Below, piece after piece: positions 1-12,203 of a DNA stretch of 64,000 nt. This stretch comes from Chromobotia macracanthus. Its lineage: Eukaryota; Chordata; Actinopteri; Cypriniformes; Botiidae. Each line of letters starts with the position of its first letter. The stretch's first letter is position 1. A program made the translations under genes and the position numbers. The notes beneath the pieces are model-generated. The model saw only the letters and a list, made by a program, of their open reading frames with translations. It searched no databases and was not told where the DNA came from. Where the stretch lies: NCBI GenBank assembly GCA_036877525.1, contig JAZGTH010000116.1:1426001-1490000 (forward strand). The letters are read 5' to 3'.

Positions 1-478
1 GTGCCAAAAAAACTTGGACAAACGACTTCATTATTAAAGAATAAGGAAAGGTTAAATTAATGTGACTTAAAGTTTCTTTATACTGCCATGGATTAAATAT
101 TATCTGTGTAGTTGTCGACTTTTTTAGCCACTAGTAAGATCATAATCACATTTTACAAGCTGTTTTAGTCATGAATTAAAATGAAGAGTGATACATTGTA
201 CACAGCAGTTTAATGTCTTATGTCTATCATTCTATAATGACTTATGAAATGTTTTAAAAATGAATAAAAATTAATGAAACAGGAAAGAATTTACAGTAAG
301 TTGTGATCATTTACTGTACTAATTAAGCAGTCTATAAATCTGAGCTAAATGTGAGATATACTGTTTGAAGTGAAGAGCCATGATGTGGAGCTTCAACAGA
401 GCTTCGCTAAGCTTTGTGTTTTAATGGTCAGTCATTTAAAAAAATGTCAAAACATTCACACTGTTCCTCTCTACCCAG
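1..478 (+). other. akt3: akt3 intron, 3' end
   Basis: AT-rich intron sequence ending in the pyrimidine-rich acceptor ctctacccag. I see no exon or repeat in it. Confidence 0.8.
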
Positions 479-607
479 CTGGAGAACTTAATGCTTGATA
501 AAGATGGTCACATCAAAATTACAGACTTTGGCCTCTGCAAGGAAGGAATCACTGATGCTGCTACCATGAAAACCTTCTGTGGAACACCAGAGTATCTGGC
601 ACCAGAG
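479..607 (+). CDS. akt3: akt3 exon: DFG and activation loop (residues 274-316)
   Basis: This 129-nt exon is phase 0 at both ends. The acceptor is ctacccag before 479 and the donor is gtacag after 607. It begins LENLMLDKDG and ends GTPEYLAPE. It holds the magnesium-binding DFG, the activation-loop threonine (TMKTFCG) and the APE motif. Catalytic-loop residues upstream of LEN are on an earlier exon outside the window. Confidence 0.96.
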
Positions 608-3600
608 GTACAGTAACAAATCCTGTACATAACATAAAACACTGTCACTGTTTAACAGTAGATCACATGCAGCAGACCAGAAACTTGTGCAACAATTTTT
701 TTAAAACTGGTTCAGATTTATGATCCCAAATAATGCAACGAGTCTAATTGTAAGAAAACCAAGAAGAACTGTAGACCATGGTAATATTTTTTCAGAATGT
801 TCGTTAAGTATTCCTGGTATTTTTTTATGTCACTCAGTCTTTCAGATGTACCAATATGGTGCGTTCAATGAAAACACCTATAGTTGGCAAGTGTTTCTAA
901 TTTAGGGGGTGAGAAAAGCCCTCTTTTCCTCATCTGCTAAATACAGGTGGTGCTACTAATTAATGCAATCTTTTATAAATAACACATTTTAAAAGTACAT
1001 TCCCTGTCTGTTATACAAATACATTAATCTGTTAAAGGAACAGATATCTTCGGCTTTTACTCTCAGTGGGTTGCATAGCATCACAACGTGCTATAATGCA
1101 CTTAAAAATGTAAGAAAGTCATGCATATTAGAAAACTGATGTCACACATTTACTTTTCTGATTACATATAGAGTTATATAATAGGGAGTATTCTATAACG
1201 TAAAGTTACTTATTATAGCATATATAATAATAATAATAGTAATTGTATTATTAGATTAAAATGAAATCGAATAAAAATAGGTCTTATACAACTTTGTTGA
1301 AAAATAATGATCTAAATGACACGACTATATAATATAATATATATACACTTTCTATAAAATATAATATATGGCATATATACGGTGCAAGCATTAGTAGAGA
1401 AATACTATAATGTATCCTTATCTTGTTACAGTTATTTCTCGAAGACTTACAAAGTGTATTGTAACACCTTTTGAAAGCAGTTATAATACATTATGGATAC
1501 CCTTAGAACATTATATATAGATTTAGCAAAAATAAGTACTTTCTTTCATCACTAGTTTGTTGCTCAGTCTTCTGTCCAACCAGAGGTGTACACGATGCCC
1601 AGTTTGCAGTTGCTAAATCCATATTTATAGACAGGAGGGGGACGAGCAGGGGGTGGCAGCAGCAGTGAAGGGGGATATAGATTCCACTTGAAAAAGTACG
1701 GAAGACAATTTGGCGCAACATTTTGTTTTGCTCAGCCTGGCCGCTGTGCCAGGAGATGATTTGAGTGTTGGTTATTTTTCACAAGAGTATGTGATTGCAC
1801 AAAAAAGTACATGCTAAACAGAGGCAGATGGTGGCAGATGGGGAAGGTTGGAAGAAGGTGGCTGGGAAACCTGGAAATCTATACTGCCGTACTGGTGTAA
1901 AAATAACAGAGCATAGCCTGAGCCAAATCCTGAGATGCAAAGTAGAGGGGGATTAGAGAGAAAGAGGGAGAGTGTGAAAGATATTTAGAGGAAAAGATAA
2001 GTTTCTTTTAGGGTTACAGAAGTGAAACTGGAATAGTTGCTCTTAAAAATTTGGCCCTTACTGAATGTTTAAAGTGTTAATGAGATTGAATAAAGATACA
2101 TTTACAGAAATACTTTTACAAGCTGTATGTCATGTGTCAGAGAGTTTTCATCTGTTACCGTATTTAGTAATTACAGCATTTCTACAGTATGTTTGAACTC
2201 AATAAATGACATTATTGCTGGTGTCCAGGTGTCATTCAGAGCACATAAGATAATGTAAATGAACGTTCACGCGTGCATGTGTTTGTCAGCATGCAGGTGT
2301 GTAAGGACACAGAACGAGTACAGATGCTAAGCAGTAGGAGAGCATACATGCATACTGCGACCGTCCAAGCATGTTTATTTGCGCAGCCCCGTTTCGGGTC
2401 TATGGTGTGCATTTGCGTAAGCATTCTCGTGTAGCTTGGCCAAAGTGAGATGAGCTCATGGATGCTGTCTCTTCCACTGCCCTGCTGGGGAACTGGGCTG
2501 GTGGAGCCACAAGCGCTCTGTCCCAGTCCCTCCCTGGCCAGTCTTGCCAAGGGCCCAGTCCTGGGAGCAGCAGCCCTGCCACATGGCTGTCCGAGCAGGG
2601 GCCTGTTCCTCCCCTGCGGCCGCTCCTCGTCGCCTGTGGCTCTGGAACAGGGAGACCCCAACTGGCTCTGTGTGCATTAATCGCATCCCTGCCTGCAGCC
2701 GAGCTGCTCGCGTACACACCCAGAACAAACAGCACAATCCCTCCATACGTGCTGCACACAAACCCTTGCGTGCAGCACACACACACATGAATGTCCTCAT
2801 GTTCTTTCTTTTACATGTTTGCACTCCTGATTGGTTTCCAGAACACACACTTCTGTGTTGCCCTGGGCTAAGTAGGCCTAATACAGGCACAGCCTTTCTG
2901 TGTGTGTATCATTCTAACACACTTTTACTTAAACATTAAAGCTGTAAGTCATGACAGGGGCCCTTGACTTTGGTAACATTACTGGAGTTACTGATTTTTG
3001 TAAACAGCAGCATCTGTAATATAATAAGCATCAAATGATTAATAAAAACACAAATAATTATTTTTCCAGGTTGTGTAGTACACCTGCTCATTTATTTTGG
3101 ATTATATAAAAGAATACAGACGAAAATTCAACTAATGTGCAGCTATTTTTGGGCATATCTATTGCACAGTTGCTTAGAATGTGGCTCATCCTATCAGAAT
3201 TTAGTCAGAATCATTAAAGCACTGTTAATAATGTGAAAAGCCTCCTCTGTTGTTGTCCTCTGATCGAAGTTGTCCTCTGATCGAAAATAAAACAATTAGT
3301 TTGATCTCCTGATTTTTACACCTCTTTTTTCTAACCATTCAGTGAGTAATTTGTAAAAGTACCATTGAGAACATTAGATATAAAACTAATTTGAGCTTTG
3401 TATGCACAGACATTGGTGTCGCTAACGTTTACACTCATTTTACTATATGGATAGTATCAGCCCCACATTCACACATATTGTGCACCGGAATCAGATAAAT
3501 ATTAATGAAGGCTAGTGTTGATTCAAACAGGTCTGCCTGTTTTAAAGATTTGAGAGGAGACATCATTATAACACAACTCTGAGCATATGCTTAACTGGCT

Positions 3601-4891
3601 TACTGCCAGACAGCCCTGTCATTATTCAGACGTTTTAATCACGACTCTTGGCTGTGAAGAGCTACCTCTCCATCGCACACAAACTCCAGCCACCATTTCA
3701 GCCATCCAGACTCTGAGAGGTGCGTTCAAGGTTTGTGTGAACATTCTCTGTAATTGGACCCGGGATGCTTGCCCGAAACAGCAGCTTCGATCCAACAGTG
3801 TCAAGTTTTTAGGAGTGTGCTACCAGGTTCCAAGTGTATCGTGCTGGGGCATGGTGACCTTTGACCCCGTGTGCTGGTATGGTTTCACTCCAATGCTTTC
3901 ATCAGTCCAAAGCTGATTGGTCAGGAGAGTACGAGCGCTGGCTCATCCTGGCATTGGTTGGTTGATAAGAGGCACTGCAGTACAGGTGTGAAATACTGCT
4001 ATTATCTGCTACTGATATTAATATATTATTACTGATGTTCATAACTCACATTCTTTTACAAGCTCTCCTGCTGCTGTAATGACTCTTGCAGAGAGGAAAT
4101 TGAATTAGTGCTTTGTTATACATGAGGAACTCATTCAGAAACATACTTGCTAGTTCTTCACATCACAGTGTTCTCTTTATAGTGTGCTAAAATGTGCATA
4201 TTTTTGAGCGTTCATCCACTTGTTCAACAATGCAGTAAATATTTATATATTTAACAGTTAACAGCAAGATTTCTTTCTTCACAAAACAGAATTTGTCACA
4301 TTTATATAGGAGTAGTCTGAGTAAATCTGTGAAATGTGTGAAAATACTTGTTCAGTTGCATTTTTGATAATACCTAAGAAAGAAAGTGAAATGTTTTTGG
4401 GAAATGCTTGGCTTGAAAAGTTTGGAGTAAATGAAATAAGTGTCTTTGCCACTTGGTTTTATAGTCTGTTATCTAATGCAGCAGCATTCATACATTTTAA
4501 GTGTGACAGATACCAGAGTTTAAGAGTACTTTTATAAGGTTCTTTATAAGGTTTGTAATGTGTGTGTTTCTTTTTAGGTGCTGGAGGACAATGATTATGG
4601 GCGTGCAGTGGACTGGTGGGGTCTGGGGGTGGTCATGTATGAGATGATGTGTGGCCGATTGCCTTTCTACAATCAGGACCATGAGAAGCTCTTTGAGCTC
4701 ATCCTAATGGAGGACATCAAGTTTCCCAGAACGCTCTCTGCTGACGCCAAGTCCCTGCTGTCAGGTCTTCTCATCAAAGATCCTAACAAGAGGTACAGAC
4801 CACACAGCTCCCCTCAATACGTACTGTAAATGAATGAACATTACGTTTTTTACATTAATTTACCTTGGAGCAAATGTAGATGCCCCTACTG

Positions 4892-4957
<66 letters not shown>

Positions 4958-7531
4958 GTGCTCATTTGTGAATGAAGGAAAATCCTCTTCCCTTTATTTT
5001 TTCTGTGTGTACTGTCAGACTTGGTGGAGGGCCGGATGATGCTAAGGAAATTATGAGACATAGTTTCTTTGCTGGAGTTGACTGGCAGGATGTCTATGAT
5101 AAAAAGGTAAAATCTACTGTCCTGCCTTCTTGGCTACACTGCACTCAGTTCTTATTTTAAAATGTACTGGCTGATAAAACCTGGTCTTGGACTTTCTGCA
5201 CAGCATCACACAATATCAATAGTTTTCGGTTATTGATGCCATTGTAGAAATTAGCTATTTGCAGTCAGCCATGATTAGTTTATTCTGCATTTAAGTAGCC
5301 AATAACGGGGTTACCGATAAAGCAAGTAGTATTGTTCCTGTAGTTCAATTATTAGAGCGTTATATTAAAAGCACAATGGTTGTGGGTTCGATTTTCAGTA
5401 AACACACATAATGATAAAAACATGTATAGCTTAAATTCACTGTAAGTTGCTTTGGATAAAAGTGTCTGCCAAATGCATAAATGTAAATAAATTCGGCTGT
5501 TCATGTGATCTCAACATGTCTGCCTCCATGAGGACACCTGCCCCATGTAAAATTAAATGGCTTTTTTAAGGCCACTATTATCAAGTCAGTGAATATGACT
5601 GTAAACATTTTTTTCAAAACATTCTGTTCTTCCCTTGTGTACTCAAACCCAAAATATTTTTAATTGTGTACATGTAAACAATGCTCTGCTGCAGAGGTTT
5701 GTGTCTCTCTCATTCAACACAATAACAGGTCACTGTCACTTACACACCATTTGCACAATAGCTGGCAGAGAAGGTGCGGTTCAAAGGTGTTAGATTAAGC
5801 CTCCCAGCTCACCGTAGTGTATGCAGTGTCAGATCTGCACAGGTGCTCCATGTCTCTCCCTCTTCCTTCCTCAGCTGGTACCTCCCTTTAAGCCTCAGGT
5901 GTCTTCAGAGACAGATACCAGATACTTTGATGAAGAGTTCACAGCTCAGACGATTACAATAACCCCCCCTGAAAAATGTGAGTATGTCTGTTGTTTGTTT
6001 TCTGGTTCTGCATACACTGACATTTATGTAACAACACAAAAGTGCATGCAGACCTCATGCCAGCTTTGTGTTAATGTACTGAATTATTTATATTCACAGT
6101 CGTGAAAGGTTCACCTTGTATTAGAACAGTTTTTGGCACACATTACAAAGATCACCTGAAAACTATGGGTTTTGTTTTTTGTTCACACTTAGTGTTTCAC
6201 ATTTGTGAACAGTAAAAGTTATCTTATGCAAACTTAACCACAAACAACAAGCTCATATGACATTTTATGTTTCCATGTGTTTTATTGTACTAATTAAATG
6301 CTGTGTTTTTAACCAAGGGTCTGCTAAGAAGATATATAAAGCATATAGAATTTTCTTTTCATGATGTTTCAACTGTTTAAATGAATTTAATGTCTTGTAC
6401 ATTGGCTAATGTATTTATCAATGTAGTGTAAAAACAGGGGATACAGTAGCAAATGAGTCGTTTTGGCAGCTTGGTTTCAATAAAAGCTGTTTTGGCACTA
6501 AGAAGAAAACTTACAGTATGTTTTTAAAGTACAATGTTTGGGGTTTTCAAGTACAAAAAGATAAAGAACATTTTGGGGTTTAGACCCCAGACAAACGTTC
6601 TGAAATTCTAATGTTGGTATCCAGACTTGGTGTTCAGGTTGCGGTGAACACTCTCTGGAAGAGTAACAAGTGTTGAATGTAAACTAGATCTCTCTGCAGA
6701 GGTTCACTCAAATCTCTAAACAAAACATTTTTTTCTTTGTTTTAATAGACGGCAAATCATTATCATAGAGGTAGACTAATTCTTCCATTAATGACCTTGA
6801 AGAACACATTTGTTTAATTAATATTTGTTCATGTAAAATGTTTGACGTGTTTTAAGCAGATTTAGTGGTTTCACTGCAAATTATGGGCAATCTTATTTGT
6901 CATCTACTGTGTTGTAAATACTAATTTAGAAGGGTGAGTAAAACAAGACAATAATATTTTCAGTATTAAAGCCAAAGCTTATAGAAGGTCTAGTTGATAT
7001 TTATGATGTGTGGGCCCAATTAAATTTTGTCTTCTTAACCCTTTTAATAAAAGTAACAACCTTGCTTTCGGCTGCAAACTGTTAAGTCTTCACAGACACA
7101 GATTCAACAGCTTGTTTCCTGTAAATGTGTGGGTGCCAGTTTTTTGGCATATTGTATGCTTCTTATGACCTGACAGAAATGTAAAAGTAGCACAGATAAA
7201 GTTTTCCTCACTAACTACAGAAAACAGTTTCATTTCATAAGCCTGGCTGAAAATTAGAGTCAGGATGGTAAGAAACAGTTCCATTGATGTTTTAATACTT
7301 TTGAAGAAGAAATATTTGGATAAGAATAATTCTTATAGCATTTGCTGCCCTCAACAGCTGTCATAAAGTGAGATGATATCAGCCATCATGAATCAGAAAT
7401 AAATTTGATTTAGTGGTCTTGACTGATTCATTTGTCCTTCTCCAGTTGATGAAGATGGGATGGACTGCATGGATAATGAGCGAAGGCCACATTTCCCCCA
7501 GTTCTCCTACTCGGCCAGTGGGAGAGAGTAA
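479..7531 (+). CDS. akt3: akt3: RAC-gamma serine/threonine kinase, 3' part of gene (five coding exons)
   Basis: AKT3 is a PI3K-dependent AGC kinase of the cytosol and plasma membrane that phosphorylates growth and survival targets. The five exons 479-607, 4578-4792, 5019-5106, 5875-5977 and 7446-7531 join in frame with correct GT-AG sites. They encode 206 residues, equal to positions 274-479 of the 479-residue human protein. Visible hallmarks are the DFG motif, the activation-loop KTFCGTPEYLAPE (PDK1 site Thr305), the turn motif ITPPEK (Thr447) and the hydrophobic motif FPQFSYSAS (mTORC2 site Ser472). The C-terminal DEDGMDCMDNERR separates AKT3 from AKT1 and AKT2. The PH domain and N-lobe exons lie left of the window. 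The gene converges on sdccag8, as in human. No frame damage is seen. Confidence 0.96.
608..4577 (+). other. akt3: akt3 intron with GC-rich block
   Basis: An intron of about 4.0 kb. It is mostly AT-rich, with a distinct GC-rich block near 2430-2790 whose overlapping ORFs on both strands match no known protein, and a second mixed-composition block near 3590-3960. A 17-bp unit is duplicated in tandem at 3253-3285. Confidence 0.7.
3253..3285 (+). repeat. Tandem duplication, 17-bp unit x2
   Basis: The unit ttgtcctctgatcgaa(g) appears twice in a row with no mismatch over the shared bases. Confidence 0.8.
4578..4792 (+). CDS. akt3: akt3 exon: kinase C-lobe (residues 317-388)
   Basis: This 215-nt exon starts VLEDNDYGRAVDWWGLGVVM and ends DPNKR, with the Arg codon split AG|A across the intron. 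It covers the F to H helices of the kinase C-lobe, including the conserved DWWGLG. The acceptor is tctttttag and the donor is gtacag. Reading past the donor meets a stop shortly afterwards, so the splice is required. Confidence 0.96.
4896..4958 (+). repeat. (TA)n microsatellite
   Basis: About 63 bp of nearly pure TA repeat in the 226-nt akt3 intron, broken by a short TTTA. It ends about 60 bp before the next exon's acceptor. Confidence 0.95.
5019..5106 (+). CDS. akt3: akt3 exon: end of kinase domain (residues 388-417)
   Basis: This 88-nt exon reads (R)LGGGPDDAKEIMRHSFFAG and ends VDWQDVYDKK. The acceptor is actgtcag and the donor is gtaaaa. It completes the kinase domain and the start of the AGC C-terminal extension. 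The intron on its left is only 226 nt and carries a TA microsatellite. Confidence 0.95.
5107..5874 (+). other. akt3: akt3 intron
   Basis: A 768-nt intron. It holds the SINE at 5333-5490 and a pyrimidine-rich acceptor region. Nothing else is recognisable. Confidence 0.75.
5333..5490 (+). repeat. tRNA-derived SINE, cypriniform type
   Basis: The head resembles a tRNA: an A-box-like tagttcaattattagagcg, then a B-box-like tgtgggttcgatttt. It is followed by the body (aacacacataatgataaaaa) and the shared fish SINE tail gctttggataaaagtgtctg...aaatgcataaatgtaaat. Two inverted copies occur at 37649 and 43769. Confidence 0.85.
5875..5977 (+). CDS. akt3: akt3 exon: AGC tail with turn motif (residues 418-451)
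   Basis: This 103-nt exon reads LVPPFKPQVSSETDTRYFDE onward to TITITPPEK, plus one base of the next codon. The TPP turn-motif threonine corresponds to human Thr447. The acceptor is ttcctcag and the donor is gtgagt. Confidence 0.95.
5978..7445 (+). other. akt3: akt3 last intron
   Basis: A 1,468-nt AT-rich intron between the turn-motif exon and the terminal exon. I see no extra exon, repeat or RNA gene in it. Confidence 0.7.
7446..7531 (+). CDS. akt3: akt3 terminal coding exon: hydrophobic motif and stop
   Basis: This 86-nt coding segment reads (F)DEDGMDCMDNERRPHFPQF, then SYSASGRE and TAA at 7529-7531. It contains the hydrophobic-motif serine (Ser472 equivalent). The first codon is TTT, split T|TT, giving Phe where the human protein has Tyr. 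The acceptor is ttctccag. Confidence 0.95.
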
Positions 7532-10500
7532 ACGCTGTGCGGCCAATACACATCTCTTCAAGGTCACCACTGGAACAAATGAGGTCTTTAGCTTCTAACA
7601 GCCCCAGCCCTATTGACACTCCATCATCCATCTTGGTTCTTTCAGTTGTTTAGCTAGACCAAGGGAAACTCTTCTGTTTTAGGGTTATGGGAATTTGCAC
7701 GTTGGGTCGGACTGAGTTCCAACTCACACATCCACGAAGCTCCAGCCCAAAGGTTGGGTGATGATGGGAGAACTTTTGCTGTTTGTTTGAAATTTGTTTA
7801 CTTTCTGTCTTTGTTTTTTTGTTTGGATTGAGATGTTGCTTCACATTCCTTGTTCATCAGAAACTAGTATCAAGGTGTTTGGTTGGTCAACTTTTTGGTT
7901 CAAATGAAAATATAAAACTGCATGGCTAGAGATTCACATGGGTTTATGATCACATCTCGGATACATTCTGTATAATAATGTAGTACAATGACTACAGATA
8001 ATCTCTCCTGTCTCAGCTGCTTTGATATTTTAGTTTTCAAGGTTTACCTTCTGGTATTTAAAGTCAAAACTGCCATGTACAGTTAACTCAGGCTTTACAG
8101 AGAACATCTGTGTTCAACTCAGTCAACAAGACTAGCTTTACCCCCATGCCACACACCCACACCCTGCCTCAGTCATTCCACAGTCCAGTATTCCTCACTG
8201 GCCCTGTGAACAAGCCCTGTGAACCTGAGCTATGCAGCACCAAACCACCAGTGAGAACCACAAACATCCTTCCTATTGTATGTTTTGGGAAGAGCCATGA
8301 GTGCAGAATTATTGTTCTGCTTTTTCTTTCAAATATATGTCTTTATGAAAGGCTTTATTTCTGACATATTAGTCCCTAAGAAGTATTTTTCTGGCATTAC
8401 GTTGGAAATGTTTAACGTGGCTATACTGGCCAGTGACATACTATGTTTCGTACATATAGGACCATCTATGTTATTCACAAACGCTTTAGGGAAGGGAAAG
8501 CACTTCTGATCAGATCGCACCAGTGTTCAGACCAACTTAATTTCCAAATAGCCAAAACTGTTGTGAGAAGCCCCTTCCACTTGATGCTTATGTGAGCATC
8601 ATTATAAGTGAAAAAAAAAGCCAGCATTAATTAAGAGAATAGCAGGGAAAGCACCATTATACTGTTTTATAAAAAGAAAAAATGTGATTAAAATAATATA
8701 TTTGTTTTATTTTTGTTTGGTTTTTCCAAGTCTTCTTTTTGAATGGAAAAATTCAAAATCTTATTTTTTTTCTTGTTTTTGAAAAATGTGTCTTTCCCTG
8801 ACCAGTTTCCTTTTACCACATCAGTGTAGTATTATTTGTTTTTTCCCCAAAGGAGTTTTTTAACTCTTCTCAACAGTGTGAGTAGTCTAAATATTGTTGA
8901 AATGTGTTGGTTGTTTTTCCATCAATGAAAGGGCTGAAAAACGATGCTCCCAGAAGCAAATTAAACCAATTCCTATGGCTGTTGTCTGGCAATATGCTAC
9001 TGTATGCTAAAGTGTATAAAGCACAGCACTGAGCAAACCAAATTCACTGTTTTATTCTGCATGACCATTTGAAAAGAACTTTGCACATTCTTGCTGCTGC
9101 TTTAAGAATTTCGTTCCAATGCAGATATTGAGACTGAATCAGCGAATCTGAACTTTCCATTTGTAACCGAGTGACATGCTTTCTCAACTCATTTAAACTC
9201 ATTGCTACAAATCTTTGCTACATCTAATGTTAAATCTGATCTTGTGTTCACATTCCTTCTAAAACACTCTGCAAATCAAATTTATCTGGGTGGTGATATT
9301 ACAGATCAGTAAACAAATCACATATTAGCCTAAATAACCCCTTAAGTACATGCTGAAATACTATGATCCCTATGTGAATTTTGAGAACCAAATGTTTCTA
9401 GTTGCAGACTGAGAATCCCCCACATGTGGTTTGTGTAAAATTATTTAGGCAGTAGTGGGCAGTAATGAATGGATTCATAGTTAGCTAAATTGGCTAAAAG
9501 GGAAATATTGATAATGAATAATAAAAGTTTTAATATGCAGCACATTTCCTGATCTCTCAATAGGGTTCGGCAATAAAACCTACATTTGTTTCCTGAGTGC
9601 AAAGATGCACTTGTGCATGTTGCTGTTGCTTTGGGTTCGAATACATTCATGTCCAGTTTGTGTGTGCCAGTGGCTGTTCTTTTTCTCCCAAGGGTTTGTA
9701 GTCATGTGGGTGTCTGTGTAATGTGGGCAGAAATTACAAAAACTACATTACTTTGTAATTTACATGTGTCACTTTTCGAGGAATCCTGACCAAGTTTGCT
9801 AGCCCCATTACGGTGTTAGGGTGCACACATATGTATTGAGGTGGGAAATTAAGGTTTTGCTGGAACCACACGGAATCTGCAGCCGCATAACTCTCTAGAA
9901 AGTTCCACAGAACTGTAACATCAAGCATTCAGTTCAGCTGCCAATAAGAGTGTGGTATTTACAGTGCGGGATAACATATTTGTACCCTGTTAAAATTTAC
10001 GTTGCAGACATTCCCCCAAAATTATGACAGAAAATGTAAAAATAAATAGGAAAAGTCAGCAGATTCTGTTTGGCCCTAGATATGGGAAATGATGTAAGAA
10101 GAATGTAAGTTATTTAAAATGATCTGGGAATTAAACGTATAAGTGACGTGGGAGTAAGAAGAAAGGTTGCGTGTTGGATTTAACTCTGGGGAGGTGGGAT
10201 GTCTACACTTGGGTTTCTTGCATGTGTTAAGGTTGCAGGATTGTTGTGGATCTGAATATGGTTGGTTAAGGAATGATTCAGAATGTTTATGTCAATATTT
10301 ATTTCGTCAAACAGTGTGCTCCATTATCTGCCCAGATACAAGTTAGATTTCCTCCAAAAATCTAATGCCTGTTGTGTGAGCATTGTGAATCGTCAAACAG
10401 TGTAAAGTGAGATTGGTACTGTTGCTCTATTGCCAGATCTGTTCAATTCCAATAAGTGTTGAGCTTGAGGATATTCCTGTATTCAAACTGTGATGTCTAA

Positions 10501-11153
10501 ACCCAATAATGTTTCCTGACAGCACAGCACAGCGGTGGTGCTGCCAGCAGATTAGCTGTTTGTCACGCTCTGTCTTCCAACTTGTACAAATTTTCCCTCA
10601 GATTATTCAGTTTTTTTCATTTCTTTTTATTGAACGAGAGGATAAAAGTTAATAGAACTACCTGATTTAATTTAATAGGCATAAAATTATTATTTTATTT
10701 GTTTATTACTCTTTTATTTATCAGTGAATAACTTGAATAATTTTCAACAGTTTGTGGTTTTTGTTGTCTTTACAATTGTCATTTAAAATTGAGTTATTAC
10801 AAATGAGATTGAAGCACTTTTTTTTTTGTACATTTTGCCACTTATTTTGGTTAAACTCTGCTTTTCCCTTTAGCGCATTGACACATTGGGATTATTCAGT
10901 TCATACTGTGATTCTGTTCATCCATTTCATTAACTTTAATATGCACTTGTGAAGGACTCAAGAGTCCCGAGCTTTTCCTCAAGACATTTAAAGGCAGAGA
11001 AAAGTGATGTTCATTGAGGTGGTACAGTACCTTGCATGCGAGAGGCTATTATTGCTGATACATTATTCCTGTACTTTATTTAAACAGCAGAAGGGCCTTT
11101 TGGCTTTGGCAAATCAATCACACACTTTTGTAATTCCATGTTTTAACACTTGG

Positions 11154-11282
<129 letters not shown>

Positions 11283-12197
11283 GAGTAGCACTACAGACAT
11301 ATATGCCTGTAGTAGCACTTTCATACCCATTGCCCTTTTTATATAGCTCATCAAAGGAAAAATGGCCCTTGCTTTGGAAATACAGAATAAAGTCAAATTT
11401 AAAGATAAAATACTTGAAAGCACAGATTCACCCTTCATGGACCTCAATGCTATTTTAATTTTGAGAGATTGTGTTCAGTTCAATATATAAAGGTGTGGAT
11501 GTGCATAGAGCTGAAATGCTCCCAGGAGACACAACCTTTGCCTGGTGACGCAGACAGACTAACGTTTCCCAAGATTCCCTTATGCTCTAGTGTAGAAGAG
11601 CTGAGCTGTTCCACAGTCAGTTTCAGCGGAAAATAAAGAGGGTCACTCGTAAACTGACCTAGAGGTCATTATTCTGAATACTGAACTAGTGTGAGGAAGG
11701 GACCCATGGAGACATGGGCAGCATGGACTCCATCCCTCCTGACTGCACCTCTGAGTGCACACTGCTGCTACTGTTTGTACTGTCTACAACAGAACTTCTC
11801 TATACTGCGCTCCTGGTAGTGTATTATGAATGAGCATGAATTGTAAAGTATTTATTTAAAAACAACAAAATACAAATCTTTGAAAAAAAATTGTCCATGT
11901 AGCTTTAGAGTTTGTGACATTTCTTGACCTTGCTAGCTCCGTTATTAGATCCATGTTAAGAACTAGTAATGTGGTTAAGAATTTTACACAGAGGGGATTA
12001 ACAGAAAAAAATTAACAACTGTATTACTGGCCATCATATTAATGAAAAAAAGTTTATTTCTTGAGTATAATAGGGCCTATGGGGATGCGAAAAGCTAATC
12101 TGCAAGAAACTGTTTTTGTACACTGTACATCTAGTATTTTTACACGTAAATGTATATGATAGGGATGCACATTATTTTCCTTCTTACAGACTGCTTA

Positions 12198-12203
12198 AAT
12201 AAA
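12198..12203 (+). terminator. akt3: Candidate akt3 polyadenylation signal
   Basis: A canonical AATAAA in gcttaaataaagcattatg, followed within about 30 bp by a GT/T-rich stretch (tttggtttagttgttttgtt) of the kind that binds CstF. Nothing else in the region combines both elements as well. Confidence 0.55.

Noticed and set aside
2236..2939. Overlapping ORFs of up to 144 codons on both strands in a GC-rich block of an akt3 intron
   Set aside because: They overlap in several frames, match no family I know, and sit in one intron of a clear gene. The lack of stops follows from GC content.
5333..5400. A functional tRNA gene suggested by A- and B-box-like motifs
   Set aside because: The head is followed by the standard SINE body and tail and would not fold into a full cloverleaf; it is a SINE.
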